Source of the DNA: a virus
Length of the DNA stretch: 21,092 nucleotides
Virus record (IMG/VR): IMGVR_UViG_3300021963_000775
Coordinates: 1-21,092 of that record
Reading direction: 5' to 3' (one strand)
In this document: piece after piece, positions 1 through 7,000 of the stretch
How positions within the stretch are numbered: the first letter of the stretch is position 1
How the letters are laid out: every line of letters starts with the position of its first letter
The notes under the pieces: generated by a model
Database searches by the model: none
Told to the model about the DNA's origin: nothing
What the model saw: the letters and a program-made list of their open reading frames with translations, nothing else
Made by a program: the position numbers and the translations under genes

Positions 1-832
1 TCTGCTGAACGTAATGGTGTCCCATACGATTCTTTACAACCTGGCATCTTACTTTGATACCAACAATTCTATCGTTACCATTTTCTTTCGCCTTAATTGT
101 TCCCATACTCTTTAATCTTAAACGAACCGATGCATGGAAAGCGATTGCTTTACCACCAGAAGTTGTCCAAGGGTCAGAGAATGGCATTGCGTTCATCTTT
201 TGTCTTAATTGGTTTGTGAAAACTAGAGTGATTTTCTGTCTACCAATAAGGTTTGTGATTTTACGCATTGCTTTGGAAATGATAATTGCTTTATCCGTAG
301 CGTAACCATCTTTACCATAATCAGCTTCCATCTCCTTTTCAGTTGATGCTGCTGCTACTGAATCCACAACGATTGTTACATACTTATCTTTCGATGAAAC
401 TCTTACCTTTTCGATAATTGTTTCCGTATATTCAAAACATTGTTCAACAGTCTCAGCTGCTACATAAAGTAATTTGGTTGTATCTACTCCAATGGCTTCT
501 AAGAATTCTCTACTTACGGCGTTCTCCGTATCAATCAATACAGCGATACCACCTAACTTTTGTGTTTCGGCAAGTAAGTGAGCTGATACTAACGATTTAC
601 CACTTTGTTCTAATCCCGTAATTTCGGTAATTCTGCCAACAGGCAAACCTCCATAAGGTCTATTAGAGATTGCCACATCCAACATTGATGCTCCGGTTGA
701 TACCCAACCTTCTACGTTTGTGGGGGAGTCATTGTTGTCCAAAAAGAATGCTACTTTCTGGTCTTTCGCTTGTTTGTTTAGGGAGTCCGCTAGCACTTCT
801 GCTAAGTCTACCTCTTTCGTTGCTTTCGCCAT
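1..832 (-). CDS. recA: RecA/UvsX-family recombinase (3' end outside window)
   Basis: This is an ATP-dependent strand-exchange recombinase that coats single-stranded DNA during phage recombination and repair. The frame is open from the ATG at 832 to the window edge, giving 276 complete codons, so the C-terminus is missing. Visible RecA landmarks are the Walker A motif GLEQSGKS (residues 73-80), the IDTENA segment with the catalytic-type Glu at about 103, Walker B IVVDSVAAAS (about 154-163), and the L2-region run FTNQLRQKM followed by TTSGGKAIAFHASVRLRL (about 205-240). The L2 region looks closer to bacterial RecA than to T4 UvsX. It follows the gp32-like gene by 15 nt with no terminator, so the two are probably co-transcribed, as suits proteins that compete for and share ssDNA. 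Family assignment is firm; RecA versus UvsX naming is a judgement. Confidence 0.95.
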   Translation of the reverse strand, partial: MAKATKEVDLAEVLADSLNKQAKDQKVAFFLDNNDSPTNVEGWVSTGASMLDVAISNRPYGGLPVGRITEITGLEQSGKSLVSAHLLAETQKLGGIAVLIDTENAVSREFLEAIGVDTTKLLYVAAETVEQCFEYTETIIEKVRVSSKDKYVTIVVDSVAAASTEKEMEADYGKDGYATDKAIIISKAMRKITNLIGRQKITLVFTNQLRQKMNAMPFSDPWTTSGGKAIAFHASVRLRLKSMGTIKAKENGNDRIVGIKVRCQVVKNRMGHHYVQQ

Positions 833-847
833 GTTGTTACTTATTTA

Positions 848-1669
848 CTATGAATTGAAAAGGTCATCAAATGCTGATGCTACATCATCGATTTTCTTCG
901 GTGATTCTTTTGGAGCTGATTTTACTTCATCAACCTCAAATGGTGCTTCATCATTTTTTGCGGTAGATGCTAACGTTTCTACTGCTGCAGTAGATGTATC
1001 TTCATCACCATTAGCGGATGGGTTTAACCAACCTTCTAATACATTTTTCAATTCCGAATAAGTCAACTCTTGGTAAAGGTCTGTGATTTCGGTTTGTCCA
1101 TTAATAAACTTGTCAGTTTCTTCTTTAGTTGCTGCTAAAGGAGTTTCCTTTGGTTTAACACGGATTGTTGTTACAGGGTAAGAAGTACCACTGTCTTCTG
1201 CTGATACTACTTCAACAGTAATATCTCTACCTTCATTTGGGTCAGTAATATCACCATAATCTGGGTCAGCGATATAACCTAAGATTTCCTGATAAACTGT
1301 CTTTCCAAAGCCCCAGAATCTTACACCTTCACCTTCTTCACCTCTTACCAATACTGGTACGAATGTTCTAAGTTTCGGCTCCATTTTCTTAGCAGCTTTC
1401 CAATCTTCTTTATCACCCATTCTTTTCAACTTATCAGCGAACTCAACGATAGGGTCAGGTCTGCCAAAAGAAGATGGAGATAGATAAGATTTGTTGTTAA
1501 TGTTGTAGTGGAAAAATAATTCAATAAAAGGATTCTCTTTGTTGAATTTGTAAGGGACTAAACGAATAGTGTGTTTGCCCGGAGCAGGTTTCCAAAGTTC
1601 TACTTTCTTTGAAGTTGTGCTTTGTAGTTTGTTCAGTCTACCTCTGATTGCGTCTAAGTTAATAGCCAT
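848..1669 (-). CDS. 32: gp32-like single-stranded DNA-binding protein
   Basis: This is probably the phage replication and recombination ssDNA-binding protein. The 273-residue protein starts MAINLDAIRGRLNKL. It has the gp32 core pattern: IRLVPYK, then FIELFFHYNI, then the later RFWGFGKTVYQEI segment, which parallels the T4 FRFGKKIWDKI region. It ends in an acidic tail, DDVASAFDDLF, typical of gp32 and SSB partner-binding tips. I chose the ATG at 1669; a longer frame reaching 1726 would start inside a leader hairpin and adds a lysine-rich stretch without family support. The zinc ligands of T4 gp32 are not conserved: the His is present, but the expected Cys positions are Ser or Pro. It is the first gene of a unit with the RecA-like gene and is served by two host-type promoters. 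Confidence 0.85.
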   Translation of the reverse strand: MAINLDAIRGRLNKLQSTTSKKVELWKPAPGKHTIRLVPYKFNKENPFIELFFHYNINNKSYLSPSSFGRPDPIVEFADKLKRMGDKEDWKAAKKMEPKLRTFVPVLVRGEEGEGVRFWGFGKTVYQEILGYIADPDYGDITDPNEGRDITVEVVSAEDSGTSYPVTTIRVKPKETPLAATKEETDKFINGQTEITDLYQELTYSELKNVLEGWLNPSANGDEDTSTAAVETLASTAKNDEAPFEVDEVKSAPKESPKKIDDVASAFDDLFNS

Positions 1670-1727
1670 TTTTTTACGTTTTAAGAGTTTATGTTTTATG
1701 GTTTTATTTAGGTGAGTGTCCTTCACC
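1670..1727 (-). promoter_or_regulatory. Possible autogenous leader of the gp32-like mRNA
   Basis: On the coding strand a hairpin (GGTGA at 1727-1723 paired with TCACC at 1715-1711, 7-nt loop) is followed by about 41 nt that are almost pure A, T and C with a single G, running straight into the ATG at 1669. A 5' structure plus an unstructured A-rich tract over the start is the layout of the T4 gene 32 translational operator, where gp32 represses its own mRNA. The function here is inferred by analogy. Confidence 0.4.
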
Positions 1728-1736
1728 CTCTATGTA

Positions 1737-1744
1737 TATAAATA
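1737..1744 (-). promoter_or_regulatory. TATTTATA motif (putative late promoter) before gp32-like gene
   Basis: The coding strand reads TATTTATA here, 67 nt upstream of the gp32-like ATG, which is farther than at the structural genes. It lies just downstream of a host-type promoter, so the gene may be transcribed both early and late. The motif is the shared octamer seen in the other gene gaps. Confidence 0.35.
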
Positions 1745-1755
1745 TAAAGAGATTA

Positions 1756-1787
1756 CAAATATACAACAATTTATCGGACTTTCCAAA
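1756..1787 (-). promoter_or_regulatory. Bacteroidetes-type promoter P1 for gp32-recA unit
   Basis: The coding strand has TTTG (1787-1784), a 20-nt spacer, then TATATTTG (1763-1756). This matches the Bacteroidetes vegetative sigma consensus TTTG / TAnnTTTG exactly. Transcription would start near 1750, leaving a leader of about 80 nt that includes the hairpin and A-rich tract. Confidence 0.75.
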
Positions 1788-1846
1788 TCTTTTTTGAAGT
1801 ATATTTTATAACCAAATTAAGCATGTATATATGTTTGAGATTTACT

Positions 1847-1878
1847 CAAAGATACGAAAAATACCTGATACTGCCAAA
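1847..1878 (-). promoter_or_regulatory. Bacteroidetes-type promoter P2 for gp32-recA unit
   Basis: The coding strand has TTTG (1878-1875), a 20-nt spacer, then TATCTTTG (1854-1847). It lies directly behind the endolysin terminator and about 90 nt upstream of P1, in tandem. The spacing is identical to P1 and to the polymerase and tmRNA promoters. Confidence 0.75.
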
Positions 1879-1881
1879 TAA

Positions 1882-1911
1882 AAAAGGGAGAATTTTTAGT
1901 TTCTCCCTTTT
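1882..1911 (-). terminator. Rho-independent terminator after endolysin
   Basis: There is a perfect 11-bp inverted repeat (arms 1911-1901 and 1892-1882, containing GGGAGAA / TTCTCCC) with an 8-nt loop and a T-rich run on the coding-strand 3' side. It begins 4 nt after the endolysin stop and separates the lysis unit from the gp32 promoters. Confidence 0.9.
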
Positions 1912-1915
1912 GTTA

Positions 1916-2758
1916 TTATGCTAATAAATGGTAATATTCTTTAAAGTGTTTGATTCTGTCCGGCAATCCAATTGTACCTCCGTTTACTCTTTTAGTAATC
2001 TTTGTTACAACTAAATCACTAGCTCCTTCATCAGCCATCTTATGTAATCCATTTTTAGAAAAGAACCAAGCTGCTGATAATAAAGCGTAAGATGATGCTA
2101 CCTTATCAGGGTTTGCTGTCATATCTTCACCAATTGATTTACCAAATGCAGTATAATTTTCTTTACCCGTCAATTGAATATATCCCCTACCTCTGAATTT
2201 GTAGCCTTCACCACTTGCTTCAGTTCCGTTACCCATTCTATTTGCATATACTTTGGATGCAATCTTTTGTGGTTGTCTAGCATATGGAGTTGCAGCTGCT
2301 TCAGTTGGGAAGTATTTCTTAAAGATACCAGCCAATCCTTTTGCTGAATAGTTTAAGTTTTCTTGAGTTGCTCTAAATCCACCACTTTCATGTCCACATT
2401 GTGCTAAGAAGTGTGCTAATCTTAATGGAGTATTAATTTGGAACTTAGCTGCCGTATCAGGAATCATTGCGATAACCGCATCAGGAATATGTCCTCTTAA
2501 TTTATCTAATTTCAATCCACCTACTGGTGCTATTGGTGCTGGTGCAACTGGTGTTGGTACGGATGTTGTTGTTTCACCCATAATCTTTGCCCAAGTTGAT
2601 GGTCCTACAATACCATCTGCAGTTAAACCATTCTTTGCCTGCCATTCTTTTACAGCTGCTTCGGTTTTAGGTCCAAAGTTAGTTACAGCCGGTTCGATAC
2701 CAAGCTTTTGTTGCATTAACTTTACGTTTTCGTTATTGTCTCCTTTTTTTAATAACAT
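1916..2758 (-). CDS. Endolysin: peptidoglycan-binding domain plus GH19 glycosidase
   Basis: This lytic enzyme cleaves the glycan strands of host peptidoglycan for progeny release. The 280-residue protein has an N-terminal PG_binding_1 domain (about 1-62: KKGDNNENVKLMQQKLG, FGPKTEAAVKEWQ, GLTADGIVGPSTW), a Pro/Thr-rich linker (about 63-80), and a GH19 chitinase/lysozyme domain (about 82-280). The GH19 signature is clear: the general-acid Glu in CGHESGGF (E124), ENLNYSAKGL (133-142), and GRGYIQLTGKENY (190-202). There is no signal peptide or membrane segment, so export must depend on a holin or other protein not recognised here. It begins 5 nt after the preceding stop, is co-transcribed with that gene, and is closed by a strong terminator. 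Confidence 0.93.
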   Translation of the reverse strand: MLLKKGDNNENVKLMQQKLGIEPAVTNFGPKTEAAVKEWQAKNGLTADGIVGPSTWAKIMGETTTSVPTPVAPAPIAPVGGLKLDKLRGHIPDAVIAMIPDTAAKFQINTPLRLAHFLAQCGHESGGFRATQENLNYSAKGLAGIFKKYFPTEAAATPYARQPQKIASKVYANRMGNGTEASGEGYKFRGRGYIQLTGKENYTAFGKSIGEDMTANPDKVASSYALLSAAWFFSKNGLHKMADEGASDLVVTKITKRVNGGTIGLPDRIKHFKEYYHLLA

Positions 2759-2763
2759 GATAC

Positions 2764-3534
2764 TTAATATTTTTTAATTTCTTTATATGTTATAACTTCT
2801 TCAGGTTTTATTACTATTTCATTCCATAAAGATGTTTTATTATCTCTACAGTCCTCTATATTTCTACAAAGGTTACTTTCATTATCAGGATATGATAATC
2901 TGAACATATTAACTGCCTTATTACCTCTATCAGTTGCGAATGTTTTTGCATCTGATTTAAATGCTGCTACTAATAAACCTTTTACTTTTACTAAAAAATT
3001 AGCTTCAGATACAAAAAATTTTTTAGCTTGTGTTGTAAATGTGGATATTGAAAATTTATATCCGTTCTTAGTTGAATCTATTAAATTAATCAATCCTTCT
3101 TTAGATGTCCAATGTAGTGTAGTTACTTCCTCATCAACAGTACCATAGGTATCCATTGTGAATTGTTCATCTAATAATAAATAAGGTTCTATTGCTCCTC
3201 TACTATTGAAGAAAGCAATCTTATCATTATCTATATTAACTATATAATCTTTGTAATCGTTTTTTAAAGACCAAACTCTATGGTTTACAAAATCTTCTAT
3301 GAAATCTAATACTTTTTTTCTTGTCAAATCAGGAAATTGTTCAGTCTCTATGTATAACTGATGTGAAAAGTATTTGTTGATTAAATCTATGAGTTGAGGA
3401 CTATAATCGATAGTTCCACCTCTAGTATCAAATCCATCTTGCTCTAACGCAAGAAATTCGTTACATATGGCTTCCCATTCTGCGATTGTGTGAAATGAAC
3501 TTTCTGGTTTAAAATATCCTCTAACTGCATACAT
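2764..3534 (-). CDS. Unknown protein, C-terminal half possibly ADP-ribosyltransferase-like
   Basis: I do not recognise this 256-residue protein with certainty. The N-terminal half (MYAVRGYF, then EWEAICNEFLALEQDGFDTRGG) looks helical and unfamiliar. The C-terminal half has an ordered run, LHWTSKEGLINLID, then FSISTFT, then VKVKGLLVAAFKSDAKTF, ending in LWNEIVIKPEEV. The spacing of an H-x-T start, a serine/threonine strand and a late NEIVI strand recalls ADP-ribosyltransferase-like folds carried by some phages. This is a weak, motif-level inference. It has no signal peptide or membrane segment. It sits directly upstream of the endolysin (5-nt gap) and is preceded by a TATTTATA motif only 6 nt before its ATG, so it is likely expressed late with lysis or virion genes. 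Confidence 0.55.
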   Translation of the reverse strand: MYAVRGYFKPESSFHTIAEWEAICNEFLALEQDGFDTRGGTIDYSPQLIDLINKYFSHQLYIETEQFPDLTRKKVLDFIEDFVNHRVWSLKNDYKDYIVNIDNDKIAFFNSRGAIEPYLLLDEQFTMDTYGTVDEEVTTLHWTSKEGLINLIDSTKNGYKFSISTFTTQAKKFFVSEANFLVKVKGLLVAAFKSDAKTFATDRGNKAVNMFRLSYPDNESNLCRNIEDCRDNKTSLWNEIVIKPEEVITYKEIKKY

Positions 3535-3540
3535 AGTAAC

Positions 3541-3548
3541 TATAAATA
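3541..3548 (-). promoter_or_regulatory. TATTTATA motif in 14-nt gap before the gene at 3534
   Basis: The octamer fills most of the 14-nt gap, ending 6 nt before the ATG at 3534. It is flanked by a 5-bp inverted repeat (AGTAA at 3553-3549, TTACT at 3539-3535). If it is a promoter, the mRNA would be nearly leaderless. Confidence 0.4.
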
Positions 3549-3962
3549 TTACTCTGATTTATTTCCCTCACCAAAATCAATTACTTCGAAAACTCTTGTC
3601 TGAATCTTCTTAGTACCTTCCGCGTTTGTTAAGATAATAGAGTTTTTAAACTTTTGCCAATTGATGACAAACGATGTATCTAATACTCCACCATTTTCCT
3701 CTTTAACTAATTCGTTAAGAGCATTAATAGTATAAAGTGAATTAGATTCTTTCTTTCTATGTATTAAGATTGTGTTTTCTAACGGGACTTCGGGTTGAAA
3801 TGCCGTATCTATGTTATATGTAATAAACAATTCCTCTAAATTGGACTTGTTTTGTAGTATATAAATATAGTTGTAGACTATGTGATAAGTCTCTCTTATT
3901 TGTTGTAGAGTATTTTGCAACTCCTCTTTTGTTGTAAATGTACAAAGTAACTGTGTCTTCAT
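3549..3962 (-). CDS. Conserved-looking small phage protein of unknown function
   Basis: This is a 137-residue protein without a recognised domain, starting MKTQLLCTFTTKEELQNTL. It is soluble in character, mixed alpha/beta by appearance, with no signal peptide, membrane segment or cysteine-rich site. The middle part, YNIDTAFQPEVPLENTILIHRKKESNSLYTINALNELV, reads like a compact folded domain. The start is unusually well marked for this genome, with AGAGGAAGG immediately before the ATG. That region can fold into a 13-bp hairpin covering the start codon, and a TATTTATA motif lies in its loop. Expression therefore appears to be deliberately limited to transcripts starting at that motif. The function is unknown; the neighbouring genes suggest a late role. 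Confidence 0.6.
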   Translation of the reverse strand: MKTQLLCTFTTKEELQNTLQQIRETYHIVYNYIYILQNKSNLEELFITYNIDTAFQPEVPLENTILIHRKKESNSLYTINALNELVKEENGGVLDTSFVINWQKFKNSIILTNAEGTKKIQTRVFEVIDFGEGNKSE

Positions 3963-4017
3963 CCTTCCTCTTGTGTCTTTTTATTATCTATAAATATCAA
4001 AAACCAAAAGGAAGGAT
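3961..4017 (-). promoter_or_regulatory. Start-codon-sequestering hairpin with promoter motif in the loop
   Basis: On the coding strand, 4017-4005 (ATCCTTCCTTTTG) pairs with 3973-3961 (CAAGAGGAAGGAT), giving 13 bp with one G-U and a 31-nt loop. The 3' arm contains the purine-rich ribosome-binding region and the first two bases of the ATG at 3962. TATTTATA (3996-3989) lies in the loop. Read-through mRNA would hide the start, whereas mRNA starting at the motif would lack the 5' arm. Confidence 0.6.
3989..3996 (-). promoter_or_regulatory. TATTTATA motif before the gene at 3962
   Basis: The octamer lies 26 nt upstream of the ATG, the same spacing as at the tail genes. It is the only candidate promoter between the large multidomain gene and this one. 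Confidence 0.5.
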
Positions 4018-4033
4018 AAAAACGGGTTATTTT

Positions 4034-7000
4034 TTAAGCACCATATACATTTTTATTAGCTTGCTCTAAAATCTTAGCAAATCTCTTATCTAATTGCATT
4101 TCAAATTTAATCTGTCCGCCATATCCAACACCATCTTCTCTAGCAACAATAGTGGCAATAGGAATTACTCTACCTTTCTTACCAGCCTTATATGCTAAGT
4201 ATGGGGGTTCTTCATCCGTTACAGCGAACAAACCTTGCTTTATTTCTTCAAAATCTGATGTTTGGAATATATTTTGTAAAATTGCTCTATCCAATGAATT
4301 AGCACCAATTGCCATAAATTCCTCACCTTCTCCAACTGCCTTTAATGGAAATTCTTCTCTAATGGCAGCTAACATACCTTGCTTTAATTTAGGATTAGTA
4401 CCCAATGCACTGATTACTGCTTTTTGATGTGCTTTGTGAGTATCTTGTACATCTTGTAGGTATTTCAATGCGCCTTTATCTCCTTTTTTAGCTAATACAG
4501 TGATTGCAGATAACATTACCTTATTAATATCTCTACTTCCTTTACCGGCTTGTAATTTATCTAATGCAGTTGGTAAATCTATGTTTTTAGATTTAACAAT
4601 TGCTTGAAATTCTGGGTCATTAGCTACCGCTGCTTGTAGTTTTTTAATATTAGCTGCACCAAAGGTTGCTAAAGCTTTTCTTTGATTTTTTGAATATACA
4701 TTTGGATTAATATCATCAGGAATATTCGGGTCCCACTCAAATAACTTTCCAGTTCCAGAGTTTAAGAAATTTACTGCAGTTGATTTTTTTAAAGATACTT
4801 CCGATAAAATCTCTTGCCCATCTTTAGTTTTTATTTTAAAATAGGCATCTGTTGAAAATCCTTTATTCTTTTTATAATCAGCCAATCCCATAGCTTCAAC
4901 TTCACCTTCAGTATCCCAACTACCGGCTTCGATTGTTGAACCAGGATATTCTCTTTGTATTGTATTTAAAATAGCTTTTCTATTATTCATAGCTGCTTTA
5001 ATCCAACTAGTACCTACAACTCTCTTACCTTCTGATTTTAAATCAGAATTTGCTGCTATTTGCTGCTTCTCATGTTCTAATAAAGAATTATAAAATATTT
5101 CAGCTTGTTTATCATCCAATGTAGTACCAATCATAGTCATCAATTCACCCGCTTGTGCCGAAATCTGCCCAGCTCCACCTGGCAAATCAGAGAAGTGTGA
5201 CCATTTTGCTGTTTGCGTATTTGCTTTAGTATTCATCATTCTTTCCAAAGCTTTTAAGTGTCTTGGTGGAACTTTTGAACCAGCAAATAATTCTTTTGGC
5301 AATTTATATGGTTTAGGTGGAGGTCCTATTTGGAATTTTTTATTTTTTTCTTCAAATTTAGAATCATCTGGTTGTTGCTTTTGAGTAAACTCTTTTGATT
5401 TCAAGGTATCTACCTTAGCAAGTGTTTTATCTTTACCACCGATTATTCTAGAACCTTTAGCTGGTTTAGTGGTTGTTGGTACTGGTTCTACTTTTGGTTG
5501 TGGTTTTTCTTTTCCTAATCTTTTTTGATATTCCGCATCGCCTGTAAACATATTCTGCGTTGATGCTTGCGGTTTAGTTTGTACTTTTTTAGCTTTAGGG
5601 TCTATGTGAGTACCGCCTTTTATAGCTTTATCTCTTGCTTGCTTAGTTTTAAAGTAAACAATTTTACCACTATCTTTAGCTCTTGCTGCTAGCTTAGGGT
5701 CACCCGTTGCTTCATCTATAAAGCCATAAATCATTTCTAACATTAACTCATCCGCTAATTGTAAATTTTCTTCTTTCATTTTTGGTTCTATTGGGGTTTC
5801 AATATTATCAGTTTCACCACTTTCTTTTTTCTTATTATATGAATCAACCATTTGCTCCATCATTTCAGGAGTGATTTCCATTTCTTCAATTCCTTTGGCA
5901 ATCATTTCAGCAAATTTTTCCATATTTGCATCCATTTCAGCTTCACCTTCCATATCAGCGAATAGTGCTGCTTTACCAGCTCCCTTTAAGATTGTTTCAC
6001 CAACAACGTGTGGTATAAACTCCATTGCTACGTGCTTACCAAATGCTGCCACACCATGCGATAATCCACCAAATGCTGCTCCAAAAACTGCCGTAGTTAC
6101 TACTTTAATAGCAACTGCTTTAAGTGCTTTCTTTTCGTGGCCTGTTAATTGTTCTCCTTTAAAGAATTTACCAACACCTTCCCCAGCTGCTTTGAATTCT
6201 TCAACTTCATGCTTAGCTCCTTTCTTAATTGCTTTCCAAGCCCCAGCTGCTTTATCTTTCAAAGCCTGTCCTAAACTTCTACGAGTTTCTGAACCAGGTG
6301 CTCCTTCGTTTTTCTCAAAGAATGCTTTTTCTTCCTTAGTCCAATTAGCTATTTTTTGTTTTACCTTATCAGTTAATTTTGGTGCTGATGTTGGTGTTGA
6401 TGGCGTTTCTTTATTTGCATCTGCTTTCTTAGCTGCAATACCCATATCTTCTGCAAACTTATTCGCCATTGGGATTGCATCTTTGATGTCTTGGTCCAAT
6501 ACCGTTGTTTTCATTTGGATTTGTTTGTCTGGGTTTTGTGCATTATATGCTACCACAGCTGCCCAACGATGATGTCCATCAATTACATATCCATCTCTAC
6601 TCACATATATTGGTGCGGTAATTTTTGGATGATTAGGGTCTTTCTCTAAAGCTCCCATCATACCAACTACCTTTGCCCCAACTAAATCTTTTTGTGTTGC
6701 TTTTAATTTATCAGCAGGTACTTCAGTTTGTAAAGTTTTAATACCTTTTTGTTTCAACATTTCTCTGAATACAGGCTCAGTATCAACTTCACCACTAGCA
6801 TCAGCATCCATTCCTGCCGCTTTACTGCCAGGTGCCGCATTTCCTTTGAATTGTGGCATCTCATCTCTTGGTATTCCTAAGTTATCATCACAATATAAGT
6901 TAGTACCCGGCACAGTCACATCACATAAGTTGATGTTTGGTGCAGGTTCTCCTTTAGCCTTTGCATCAGCTACTTGCTTTGCAACTTTATTAATATCAGT

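Noticed and set aside
1670-1726. N-terminal extension of the gp32-like gene to the ATG at 1726
   Set aside because: It would begin within the leader hairpin and adds a Lys-rich peptide not seen in the family; the ATG at 1669 gives the expected N-terminus.
1830-1837. TATGTTTG on the plus strand, resembling a host -7 box
   Set aside because: There is no TTTG about 20 nt upstream and no plus-strand gene to serve.
3860-3867. Another TATTTATA (coding strand) inside the gene at 3549-3962
   Set aside because: It is inside a coding region with no start codon at the usual distance; an occasional chance copy is expected in AT-rich sequence.
5871-6572. Long plus-strand open frame of 233 codons, and similar ones at 6846-7367 and 11604-11978
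   Set aside because: They lie opposite strongly supported minus-strand genes, have low-complexity Ser/Ala/Leu-rich translations and no recognisable domain. They are antisense shadows.
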